A stretch of 64,000 nt of DNA from Actinernus sp. WN-2022. Lineage: Eukaryota; Cnidaria; Anthozoa; Actiniaria; Actinernidae. The notes under the pieces were generated by a model. The model was not told the DNA's origin. It searched no databases and saw only the letters and a program-made list of their open reading frames with translations. Within the stretch, counting starts at the first letter, position 1, and the number at the start of each line of letters is the position of its first letter. The stretch spans positions 143,584,344 to 143,648,343 of the forward strand of contig JAOWCC010000577.1 in NCBI GenBank assembly GCA_030867875.1. Reading direction: 5' to 3'. The position numbers and the translations under genes were made by a program. This document shows, in pieces, positions 41,431 to 50,687 of the stretch.

Positions 41431-41868
41431 CTAAGCGTCCTTCTCGTTCCTCAAGGCAGCCAACACCTCGTTGAGCGCATGGTTGAGAGACTCTCCAAGA
41501 CCTTCCACTGGTTCCAGCACTCTTGATTCAGCGGGCAATGCTACCTCCGGTTCCACCATGTTTGGCTCCTCCTTTCTTGGATCCTCTAGCTTCTTGCTGG
41601 ACTTCTTAGCGCGTCTTATATAGACACCGGAAGACTTCACCTTGATGGTGAGACGGTCACATCCTGAGCAAAGCTCGTAATCAGTACGACATCCTTTACC
41701 GCACTTCGAGCATGGTACGTATGGGGCACAGCCTTTTGAGATTTGGTAGTTATGCTGGGAACAGAACTTCGTTGTCTTCGAAATCTTCTTTGGACATTTT
41801 GAGTCCTTCCCTCTCATCAACCAATCACAAGTTATTGCGGCGTCTACATTTGAGTTCTTCTTCGACAT
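41431..41868 (-). CDS. Cysteine-rich (zinc-binding) protein, 145 aa
   Basis: The first ~75 residues carry nine well-spaced Cys/His: C14, C25, C36, H39, C47, C53, C56, C60, C67 and C70, including CSQH and two CxxC pairs (PCSKCGKGC, LCSGC). The rest is charged and low in complexity (RRAKKSSKKLEDPRKEEPN) with a helical C-terminus. It probably binds zinc and perhaps nucleic acid. I do not recognise a named family. It lies between the TFIIB-like and F-box/ANK genes, away from the virion genes, so a regulatory role is plausible. Confidence 0.65.
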   Translation of the reverse strand: MSKKNSNVDAAITCDWLMRGKDSKCPKKISKTTKFCSQHNYQISKGCAPYVPCSKCGKGCRTDYELCSGCDRLTIKVKSSGVYIRRAKKSSKKLEDPRKEEPNMVEPEVALPAESRVLEPVEGLGESLNHALNEVLAALRNEKDA

Positions 41869-42045
41869 GTTCGATCTGTATGGTGTTAATGCGTACTAAG
41901 ATAACAACGTAAGCTAGTATTGTGGAATAAAGAATATATACTAATACCATTTAGTGGTAATATACAGTATAATAATCATTCCTTTAACATATACTTCAAG
42001 TTTGGATTTCTTAGGTGCGCGAATATCTAGTGACACTTTGGCTTC

Positions 42046-42723
42046 CTACGTGGCAGAATGAGCATCCATGTAGTTGCGTAGTACAACCCTTTCGTCCTCT
42101 GTGAGCTGGGAGTACTGCCACTTAACGAACCATTTAGCGGTATCAAGATGACCATTGTTACAGGCGTATTCTATAGCAAGATCAATGCATTCATACTCTA
42201 GGGTTATCTGAAAACGTCGCATGAGCCACTTAACGTTATTAAGATGCCCATTCCTACTGGCACCTAATATAGCAAAACTGACGGCCTTATCCTCTTTGGT
42301 GAACTGGAAGTGCTTAATGAGACACTTAGCGATACCAAGATGACCATGCTCAAGGGCAGCGCGTAGAACGTGATTGGCGTGTCTATCCATCATATCGAAA
42401 CGTAAGTGCTTGATGAGCCACTTAACAGCATTAAGATCACCATATTCGCTGGCGTAGAGAAGAGAAAAGCTATCGTCGATGGGGCTTGCGGAAATACCGA
42501 AAGTTCGAGCCAATTCGTCTCGATCGTCGTCACTATGAGTAGACCTCAAACCAAAACATAGTGCTAGTTTACGGAACACTTGGTCTACGTTTTTGTAGCG
42601 CGCAAGAGATGCGGCATCGTTTAGGCGTTTCGATGTCCTTGAGAGGCTTGCGAATGACCAAGGATCTGCATGCTCTACGATCTTAGTCAGAATTTCTAGA
42701 GGGAGGCACGATATATAATCCAT
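42046..42723 (-). CDS. F-box and ankyrin-repeat protein, 225 aa
   Basis: An N-terminal F-box-like segment (SCLPLEILTKIVEHADPWSF then SLSRTSKRLNDAASL, residues ~4-45) is followed by four ankyrin-type repeats of the giant-virus style: GDLNAVKWLIKHL, GHLGIAKCLIKHF, GHLNNVKWLMRRF and GHLDTAKWFVKW (about 95-205). F-box proteins recruit targets to SCF ubiquitin ligases; ankyrin repeats choose the target. A virus-encoded adaptor of host ubiquitination is a reasonable inference. The ATG is just 11 bp inside the right TIR end, and the ATATAGTTATATCGA motif within the TIR serves as its likely promoter. It is not a standard Polinton gene and may have been captured from a host or large DNA virus. Confidence 0.78.
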   Translation of the reverse strand: MDYISCLPLEILTKIVEHADPWSFASLSRTSKRLNDAASLARYKNVDQVFRKLALCFGLRSTHSDDDRDELARTFGISASPIDDSFSLLYASEYGDLNAVKWLIKHLRFDMMDRHANHVLRAALEHGHLGIAKCLIKHFQFTKEDKAVSFAILGASRNGHLNNVKWLMRRFQITLEYECIDLAIEYACNNGHLDTAKWFVKWQYSQLTEDERVVLRNYMDAHSAT

Positions 42724-42734
42724 AGTGGAAGAGA

Positions 42735-43069
42735 TCGATATAACTATATGTAATTATATCTCTAATAGGATTATCAAGTTGGATTTTACGTACAAGAATG
42801 TCTAGGGACACTTTGAATGACCCTTAGTTACCCCATAGTAGTATAGTCGGCGTCAATTAAATACAACTTTTTCTTGTACAACAAAACTCAAAAGGTTGTG
42901 AATGTTATGGACGCCTTTTTTCTTGCACAAGGGGCGTTATGAAGTGGATTTCTGAATTCACTTTATGACGCCCCTTGTGCAAGAAAACAAGGCGTCCATA
43001 ACATTCACAACCTTTTGAGTTTTGTTGTACAAGAAAAAGTGGTATTTAATTGACGCCGACTATACTACT
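42735..43069. repeat. Right terminal inverted repeat, 335 bp
   Basis: Inverted partner of 27366-27700. It contains a 233-bp terminal palindrome (42837-43069) and one copy of the 71-bp promoter repeat. Confidence 0.93.
42837..43069. repeat. Terminal palindrome inside the right TIR, 233 bp
   Basis: It begins AGTAGTATAGTCGGCGTC and ends GACGCCGACTATACTACT, mirroring 27366-27598. Confidence 0.9.
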
Positions 43070-43075
43070 CTTTTA
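43070..43075. repeat. Right target-site duplication of the Polinton
   Basis: CTTTT(A), matching 27361-27366. Confidence 0.85.
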
Positions 43076-44559
43076 CATTCTACCTAAAATACACAAACCA
43101 GGTAATCCAGGACGCCCCATTGTATCATCTAACAGCCACCCTACTGAACGTATATCCCATTTTGTTGACTACCACCTTAAACCTTTAGTTGCTAAACTAC
43201 CCTCTTTTGTCAAAGACGGCACTAATGACTTTCTCAACAAACTCCTTGCCATCAATAATTTACCCGCTAACACACTACTAGTTACCCTTGATGTTTCATC
43301 ACTCTACACTAACATTCCACATAATGAAGAGATTAATGCATGTGATCACTTTTTACGTACTCGCCCCCATATAACCATTCCCAGTACTGGCACACTCTGT
43401 GACCTTATTCGCATGATTCTTACCATGAATAACTTTTCTTTTAACGATGAACCACTACCTTCAGATTCACGGCACAGCCATGGGTACTAGAATGGCCCCT
43501 ACTTTTGCCAATCTGTTTCTTGGTTTTTTCGAAGCCAACGCCCTGGAAAACGCTCCATCTCAGCCACATACTTGGCTTCGATATATCGATGATAAAACAG
43601 CTCAAACTCTTCTACTAACGTACCTTTCCTTGATGTTAATGTTTCTTTAAATAATGGTAATATCGAGACTGATCTCTATTCTAAACCCACAGATAAGCAC
43701 CAACATCTACTTTATTCATCTTGCCATCCTCAACATACCAAAAAAGCCATCCCTTTTAGCTTAGCCCTCCGTTTACGACGTATCTGTTCTACTTATTAAA
43801 CGCGGCTATAACCGTTCCTTTCTTGTTAGACAAATACAACGCGCTGCCGACATCCCTCGCGCTTTTGCTCTACAAACCAAAGACACACACAATTCTAACC
43901 GTATACCTTTTGTTATTACTTATAACCCATCACTTCCTCATATTTCTGAAATAATTAAGAAGAACTACAGCCTGCTACACTCCTCTGTCCGCTGCAAGAA
44001 AGTCTTTCAACACTTGCCACTTGTAGCCTTCAGACGCACCTCTAACCTCCGTGACTTACTAGTTAAAGCTAAACTCCCTTCTAACTCGACTGGTACTCAG
44101 CTCCCACCAGGCTCTTTCCGCTGTGGAAAGAACTGTTCTACTTGCCCCTACATCTGTGACGGACAAACAACCGGGCAAACAACTTATACTTTCTTCTCTA
44201 CCGGTGAAATACGCTCTATCAGAACTAATTTGACGTGTAACACAAAAAATCTAATCTACATGATTCAATGCAACCGCTGCAATTTACAATACATAGGTGA
44301 GACTAAACGACGTTTGAAAGACAGATTTAACGAACATCGACGGACCGTAGACAAGTCTAATAACATATCTAAACCTACAACAGCTGCTGAACATTTTCTC
44401 TCGACACCTAATCACACTGCTAATGACATGCAACTAATCCCCATCGAAAAAATGTTCTCTAATAGAGACTCAATTCGTAAGGCCAGAGAAGCTACTCTCA
44501 TTACACAAGCTAGAACACTCGTACCTTATGGTCTCAACATCCGTGACGAGTCATACTAG
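43070..44559 (+). pseudogene. Penelope RT with GIY-YIG endonuclease, broken
   Basis: The RT starts at FYILPKIHKPGNPGRPIVSS, continues with TLDVSSLYTNIPHNEE and the frame-shifted IHGTAMGTRMAPTFANLFLG, and has the YIDD active site near 43577-43594. It is broken by a frameshift near 43455 and by further shifts and stops around 43600-43800. The downstream stretch 44014-44559 is open: a CGKNCSTCPYI zinc-like motif, then the GIY-YIG domain NLIYMIQCNRCNLQYIGET with KRRLKDRFNEHR. This endonuclease pairing defines Penelope-like elements. The original start is lost by truncation. Confidence 0.88.
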
Positions 44560-44704
44560 CTGGTATATATGTTATAGTATAACCTCATTATCTTATTATT
44601 TCTATATTAATAGTGTCAATCATGTGTCATCTATTTCCTATATTTCGTAACCCATATTTCTAGTTAGTCACGTTCGCCAATGTAATAACATTTCTTCATA
44701 TTAC

Positions 44705-44733
44705 CTGAAGAAGGCTGGTTTGGCCAGCCGAAA
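44705..44733 (+). ncRNA. Possible hammerhead ribozyme core of the Penelope element
   Basis: CTGAAGA (44705-44711), a strong stem AGGCTGG/CCAGCC (44712-44729), then GAAA (44730-44733) matches the CUGANGA-stem II-GAAA core. Penelope-like elements are known to carry hammerhead ribozymes. I could not settle stem III and the cleavage site in the flanking AT-rich sequence. Confidence 0.4.
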
Positions 44734-45087
44734 TATCGTTTTATAAACCTCTAAAATTTACGTTGTGTCGGCTTTGCTATTTTTAGTGAAAGTTAAGCTT
44801 TTTATTTTCACAGTCGTCGGGAAATCGAACAAACTTCAAACTGTGAGTTTACCAAATCTTTTCGTAATTTACCAAAAAAGTTCTCAAGGTTTGAAAACGG
44901 GTGTGTCAACAGTGACGGCCGCCGGCTCGCTTTGAATTTGTTTTGGAATATGTTGTTGTTGCAAGATTTTTGACGCATGCGCAGACGTTTGACCGCTGTG
45001 TGGTTTCGGCCAGCAAGCCAATCAGTTTTACAGCATTAGGTTTCAATAAGCATACGTTTACAAAAAGAACAGTTGGCTGGGTGACCT

Positions 45088-46149
45088 GGTGTCACAGCGA
45101 TTTCGCCCCCCCCCCCCTCCCAGTGAATCCCCCCCCCCCCAGTCGAAATCGCTAGTGAATTCGCCCCCTCCCCTCAGTGAATTCGCCCAAAATCGCTAGT
45201 ATCAACGAACTGAATAAAAAGTGGTTAAAAAAAACTTGAAAATTGCAAAGAACCGTGGACGAAAATCCTGCTGGTTGCTACGTTGGGAATAAAAATTATC
45301 AGCTCATTAAAAATCGCACACCTTTTTCTGTGGAGATTTGTTGATTTAGATAATAATTATCACATTCCATTTATTTGCAAAGTTCAGGTCACATGATATA
45401 CAAATTTTAGTGGCTTAGTCGATAAAGTGAACATAAGTACCTCTACATAAATTTGACACTTTTACACTGTTAGAACTTGTTATAAAGTTATAAACTTACC
45501 GCCATTTTAACTTCGTATTAATTAGCTATAAACAAGCTGTTTATTCAGAAAGGTTTTCTTAATAGTTAAGAACGTTGATCCAATTACCGAATAAACAAAG
45601 CATGCGAGTCGCTTTAATACATACACTTTCTTTTTAGCTTCTAATAAGTTATGAATTGCTTGTTTATTCAGGAAGTTTTCTTTTAAAAGTTATCAATTGA
45701 AAATAGCACAAAGCGTCATCTGCATGTTGGCTTCAGATCGACAAGAAATACTAACAACTATTATAATATCCGAATAATAGCTTGACGAAGATTGTAGGTG
45801 GATTGGGTCTCTTGTCGAGTTTCTTGTTGCACTGCTCGCGCGAATGAAAATTGCAGCATTTACCGTAGCTACCAACACGAATTTTGTCGAAGAAAAGTGA
45901 AGCGTGAATTTAAAAATAAAATTGAATTGCACATTGCTTTTTGCATCACTATTCTCCACGTCCAATATACTACATGACTGATAATAATACATTAAATTAA
46001 TAAGAAGGAAAACATATGTATTTCATAATCTTTTAAAACGTTGGGGGAAGGGGGTCGAAATCGCTAGAAGGGGGCGAGGAATGGGGGCGAGGAATTAACT
46101 AGCGATTTTTCACGTGGTGGGGGGGGGGGGGGGGGATCGCTACTACACC
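45088..46149. mobile_element. GC-tract-terminated transposon, copy 2
   Basis: Ends GGTGTCACAGCGATTTCG and ATCGCTACTACACC with C/G runs and GAATTC..CTAGCGAT blocks. The interior (for example CTGCTCGCGCGAATGAAAAT near 45832) matches copy 1 (7011-8203) in inverse orientation. Confidence 0.7.
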
Positions 46150-46889
46150 GGTTCAACTTGGTTTTGTGCAAGTCTGGGCACGTAATATTGGCCGCTTGCT
46201 CATGCTCTGTGTGACCTGACGTAGCCCGGGTGGGCGCAGTCTCGTACCCACAGCCCATTGGCCTCCACAGAGAGCTCTCTCTCTTTGGAGATGGAGCTCT
46301 GGGGGAATACAACGCTCCGCTCCTGCGGCGAGCAAGACTGGAGTGGGCGAGCCAATTAAAATGTTTTCGTGCCTCGGTTATGGAGGTTTCTCCGTACTAA
46401 CAGGGCTTATTTTTCTTTGCCGATTTTCGCCGTCGTTGTTATTTAAGCTTGGCAAGAGACCATCACCTAGGGCTTGGCCATTCCCACCAGAGGCGAATAC
46501 AAGGATAACAAGAGTCTGTGATAAGACAGGTTGAGTTTTAGACCCCTACTGTACTCTTCCCTCTTCCCTCACGGTCGCATTTTTAGTAAGATTGTTCGCG
46601 TAGCCCTATTTCTGATATTTTGGAGGTCTATGCCCCTTTATTCCTGTATTTCTTGCATGGGGACTTTCTCCGGTTATAAAGATTTTGTTACGCACTACTG
46701 TATAGGTAGATCATTGACATAGACAAAAATATTTCCGCAGTTAAATGTTTTGGGAGTAGATGTTTGGTTATCTATACAACATCGTTTTTTTCCCCAACAA
46801 ATTTCTACTTCGACCGGCACAAAAACTGATCAATTGATCGCATAGCACATGGAATTGCCTGGCATGAGAGGGACTTGAGCCGAACCAAT

Positions 46890-47217
46890 AGGCCTTTTAC
46901 AGCTAACAGTCACGTGCTGATATAATACTTCGTTAACGAATCATGAGCTCGTGATCCCCATGGGAAAGACGTTGCCATAGATGCTGGTAGCAAGCCATTT
47001 AAAAAAACGCTGTTTTAGGAAGATCGACAATCGAATGGAGGTGAAAAATAGCATTTACAAACAGGTTTTGCTAATAACAATACCAATCTCGTACAAGAAT
47101 CTAAATTCAAGGCTTCTAAATAATACAAGGCTTCTAAATAAATGAAGTTAAATATTTGTTTGTCATCCAGTACAATCCTGTACAATCACGTGAATGCCTA
47201 GCTGCAAAAGGCCCATT
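46890..47217. repeat. MITE-like inverted repeat
   Basis: ATAGGCCTTTTACAGCTAAC with CACGTG at the left and CACGTGAATGCCTAGCTGCA with AAAGGCCCAT at the right form imperfect terminal repeats. Non-coding. Confidence 0.45.
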
Positions 47218-47244
47218 CCTATATGATAAATGCAAATGTTAATA

Positions 47245-47608
47245 CACGACTTTCATAATGGCCGCCTCCGCCACCTCCTAATTTGCATAATTTGGAAGAT
47301 AAATCTGTAGGGGGAAACTAATGCTACCACATGAAAGATCACATTAAAACTAGTAATTGTGTTCAGTTTCAGAGCAATGTGGAAAATTGCTGTTGAGCTA
47401 TAAGCATTTGTAATGCAGAAAAATCTAATTTCAACTGGCTGTAACTTCATTGCTTTATAAGCTACAGCACTCAACTTTCGCAAGTTCACTAATGTCAACA
47501 TGCTCTTCCACATGCCGATATATGTTCATATTTTCTATACATGTGGATAAACTACCGAAACGGGAAATCACATATGCAAATTAGGAGGCGGCCATTATGA
47601 AAGTCGTG
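47245..47608. mobile_element. 364-bp MITE, CACGACTTTCATAATGG ends, TA target
   Basis: Ends CACGACTTTCATAATGGCCG and the exact inverse are flanked by TA at 47243-47244 and 47609-47610. Subterminal GGAGGCGG/CCGCCTCC repeats. Confidence 0.72.
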
Positions 47609-48239
47609 TATGAAGAGCGCTAATGAAGGACGGACGTGTGCTCTCGATCTGCGTTGTCTTGGCTCTTTTTCTTCCGTTAAGATGGCGACATCCAGATCAG
47701 TTACATGGAAAAGGGCTTCTAACATCAGCGGGCAGATTCTGGAGATCAGAAATCTTCAAAACACTGAAAACTGAAGCGGATAGTCCTGTCTTCAAGTTTT
47801 GGTCAACGCGGCCTTGGAGTGACTTGAAGCTTTCCGACGGAACAAGTACTAGTGAAGTCGGAAAGCGTATTCATAACGGCTTATCATTGTAGTAAGGTGT
47901 CGTAGTTTTGTTTATATTTGGCATGTCATTGGTGACAAAAGGCCGGCATGTAATGGTGCATGTATATAACGAGCAATTCATACATCGCCGTTCGTGCAGC
48001 GTTCGCAAGGCAAATTTTATTCAACATGTAATTATTTACTAGAGAATTATTTTAAGGTCTTAACCCCCGAGACCCTGTGCTACTGCATTCGATCGGGGAA
48101 TACGTTTCCCAGAGGTTTTTCGCCTAAAGAAGGTTTTTATCTCTGGATTTTTCGTATCGGGCGGAGCACGTTTTTAGATTATGTTATTTCCATTTAGACA
48201 ATCTTATTGATGTAAACTTATTATAGTATAAAACTCTAG

Positions 48240-50560
48240 CACTGTAAAAATTAATATTATACAGTTACGTGTGAAGTTATTTTTTCACCTGTAAACCGTG
48301 AAGTCATGGACACATATACACTGTAAGCTATTGTGATGCATGTAAAGTCATTATCGACACAATTAAGTCGTTGTGCAGACACACCTATTAAGGTGTAAAG
48401 CTACTATAGATACATGTGGAGTGCCGTAAAGTCATTGTAGACACACGTATAGTTATAGTCATTGCCCATTGACACACACGTAAGGTGTAAAGCTATTATA
48501 GATGCATCAGAGTATAAGTCAGTGTGGCACACATATAGCCACTGTGAACAGACACATGCAGGCAGTAAGCTATTATAGATACACGTGGTGTGTGAATCGT
48601 TGTGGATACACGTAAGCCCGGTACAGCTATTATAGATACTTGTATTCGTAAGTAATAATCATTGCGGACACGCGTAAAGTAATTTTGGACACATGTAAAT
48701 CATTGTGCATAGACACACACCGATAAGGTGTTATGCTATTATATATCCATGTGAGTGTAAGTCTTTGTGGACACATACATGTAAGTCCTAGTGCTTAGAC
48801 ACTTGTAAGTGTAAAGCTGTTTTCGATACACGTGAAGTCTTTGTATAGACACGTTATGTACAGCTATTATCGATACATGTATACGTAAGTGTAAGTAATT
48901 CTGCATAGACATACGTAAGGTTATAAAGCTATTATACGTACATGTGAGTGTTAAGTCTTGTGTTCACACTTAAATGTACAGCTAAAGCCTATTATAGATA
49001 CACATACACCTAATTAAAATCATTGTGGACAAGTCATTGTGGACACACGTGAAGTGCATATAGTTATTGTAGACATAGATGAAATGTAACATCATTGGAC
49101 ATAGACACAAAGTGTAAGTGTCGTTGGACACACGAATAGCGTAAAGCTGTTAGGACACACGTAAATTAAAGTGTAAGTCATTGACACACGTGAAGCCGGT
49201 GAAGACTTTGGACACACGTGAAGTGTAAGCTGTTGCCGTACACGTGAAGTGTAAGCTGTTGTAATACACGTGAAGTGTAAGTCATTCAGTGACACGTGAA
49301 GTGTATAAGTCACTGTGACACACGTGAAGTGTAAGTCTTTGTGACACACGTGAAGTGTAAGTCTATGACACACGTGAAGTGTAAGCTATTATAGCACGAG
49401 AAGTGCAAGCTATTATAGCACGTGACGTGAGTGTAAGTCATTGTGACAAACATGAATTGTAATTGTAAGCTATTATAGCACGTGAGTGTAAGTTATTGTG
49501 ACACACGTGAAGTATAAGTCATTCTGACAGTCATTCAGGCTACAAAACAGAGAGAGCTGCTCGAGTGATTCTGGGTGTGAAAGTGTGAGAGGACAGAACT
49601 GTAACACTATTTGACAAGCTTAAGTGGATTCCTTACTACGATGAGGCTAAAATGAACAAGTGTTGTATTGTCTGTAAGTATTTTCAAGGGGCTGTCCCTG
49701 ACTATATAAGTAATAAGATAGTTAAGGTAAGTTGTGTCTTCACGGACTTCACGCTTCGGTGATATAACTCTTCATTGCCCTAGATATACAAGAGAAACTG
49801 AGGGAGGTAGAACTTTTTTAACTACTTCGTCTAGACTATGGAACGCCTTGCCACCACAGATTAGGAAATGTAAAAGTATTAAGTCCTTTAGGGTAGAGCA
49901 CTCAAATTTGTTAAGATAACAATACAAGGGCCTTGACTATTTTAGCATATCTTAATAATTATTACTTAGCCATAGTTATTTTTATTAGTGTAACTCATAG
50001 TATCTATAATTAGAGTATCATCTTGTTAATATTTTAAATTTAGCTTATTTATTCATAATAGTTATTATTCATTGTATTAATATAGTTGACTTTATAGCTT
50101 TTATCTATTTTAGTGTTAGCAGCTTTATCTAGCACTATAGAACTTACATTTGCATAGTTTTGTAACACATTTTAATATATTAAGAGGGCCACTAGTTTAT
50201 CAGTCTGTGACTGTAAAGTGTTTAAACCGTCGTTAAATAAAGTTATTATTATTATTATTACACGTGAAGCGTAAGTCATTGTGACAGACGTGAAGCCTAA
50301 GCTATTATAGCACGAAGTGTAAGTCATTGTTACACATGTGAATTGTAGTTTTAAGCTACTATAGCACGTCAGTGTAAATCACTGTGACACACGTGAAGCG
50401 TAAGTCATTCTGACACACGTGAAGCGTAAGTTATTGCGACAGACGTGAAGCTATTATCGCACGAAGTGTAATCTATTATAACACGAAGGGTAAAGTTATT
50501 CTGACACGCGTGAATTATAGGCTATTATAGACGTAAAGGGCGGGAACTCTTTATGGAAGT
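48240..50560. repeat. CACGTG-rich satellite array, ~2.3 kb
   Basis: Degenerate 20-45 bp units built from GTAAGTCATTGTGACACACG, TGAAGTGTAAGCTATTATAG and relatives. The CACGTG palindrome recurs many times, most regularly at 49190-49420 and 50260-50520. A LINE fragment (49525-50260) interrupts it. Confidence 0.8.
49525..50260 (+). pseudogene. LINE 3' fragment inside the satellite
   Basis: Begins in an RT C-terminal region (QRAARVIL-type, KLKWIPYYDEAKMNKCCIVC) and, after a frame change, SSRLWNALPPQIRKCKSIKS. It ends with an AT-rich tail and (ATT)n at 50245-50260, directly at CACGTG. A 5'-truncated LINE insertion. Confidence 0.75.
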
Positions 50561-50687
50561 AATAGTACTTGTTTGTTTGTAAGTTACGTTATAATAAATC
50601 TACTATTGTCGTTGCACACCTCGGCGACAGTACATTAACACACTCCATATAGTTGTAAAGAGTTATGAATTAGAATTTTATGTTCAT

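Larger units (their letters stand above)
27366..43069. mobile_element. Complete Polinton/Maverick element, 15.7 kb
   Basis: A virus-like DNA transposon that encodes its own polymerase, integrase and capsid/packaging proteins. Direct evidence: 335-bp terminal inverted repeats (five mismatches) starting AGTAGTATAG, CTTTT(A) target duplication, protein-primed DNA polymerase B, retroviral-type integrase, packaging ATPase and two probable capsid proteins, all open. Gene order is PolB+, INT-, four small genes-, ATPase-, MCP-, 364 aa+, 569 aa-, mCP+, 203 aa+, TFIIB-like-, Cys-rich-, F-box/ANK-. The base composition is less AT-rich than the flanks. No adenain-like protease was found. The set resembles invertebrate Polintons and adintovirus-type relatives. 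Confidence 0.95.
43070..44790 (+). mobile_element. Penelope-like retroelement, right part
   Basis: Reverse transcriptase remnants, then an open GIY-YIG endonuclease region and a 3' region with a stable hairpin. The element is 5'-truncated (begins near 27311) and split by the Polinton. Its right end near 44790 is approximate. Confidence 0.85.

Noticed and set aside
47623..47892. 89-codon ORF as a host exon
   Set aside because: No family recognised, no clear splice sites, and it starts in the flank of a MITE.
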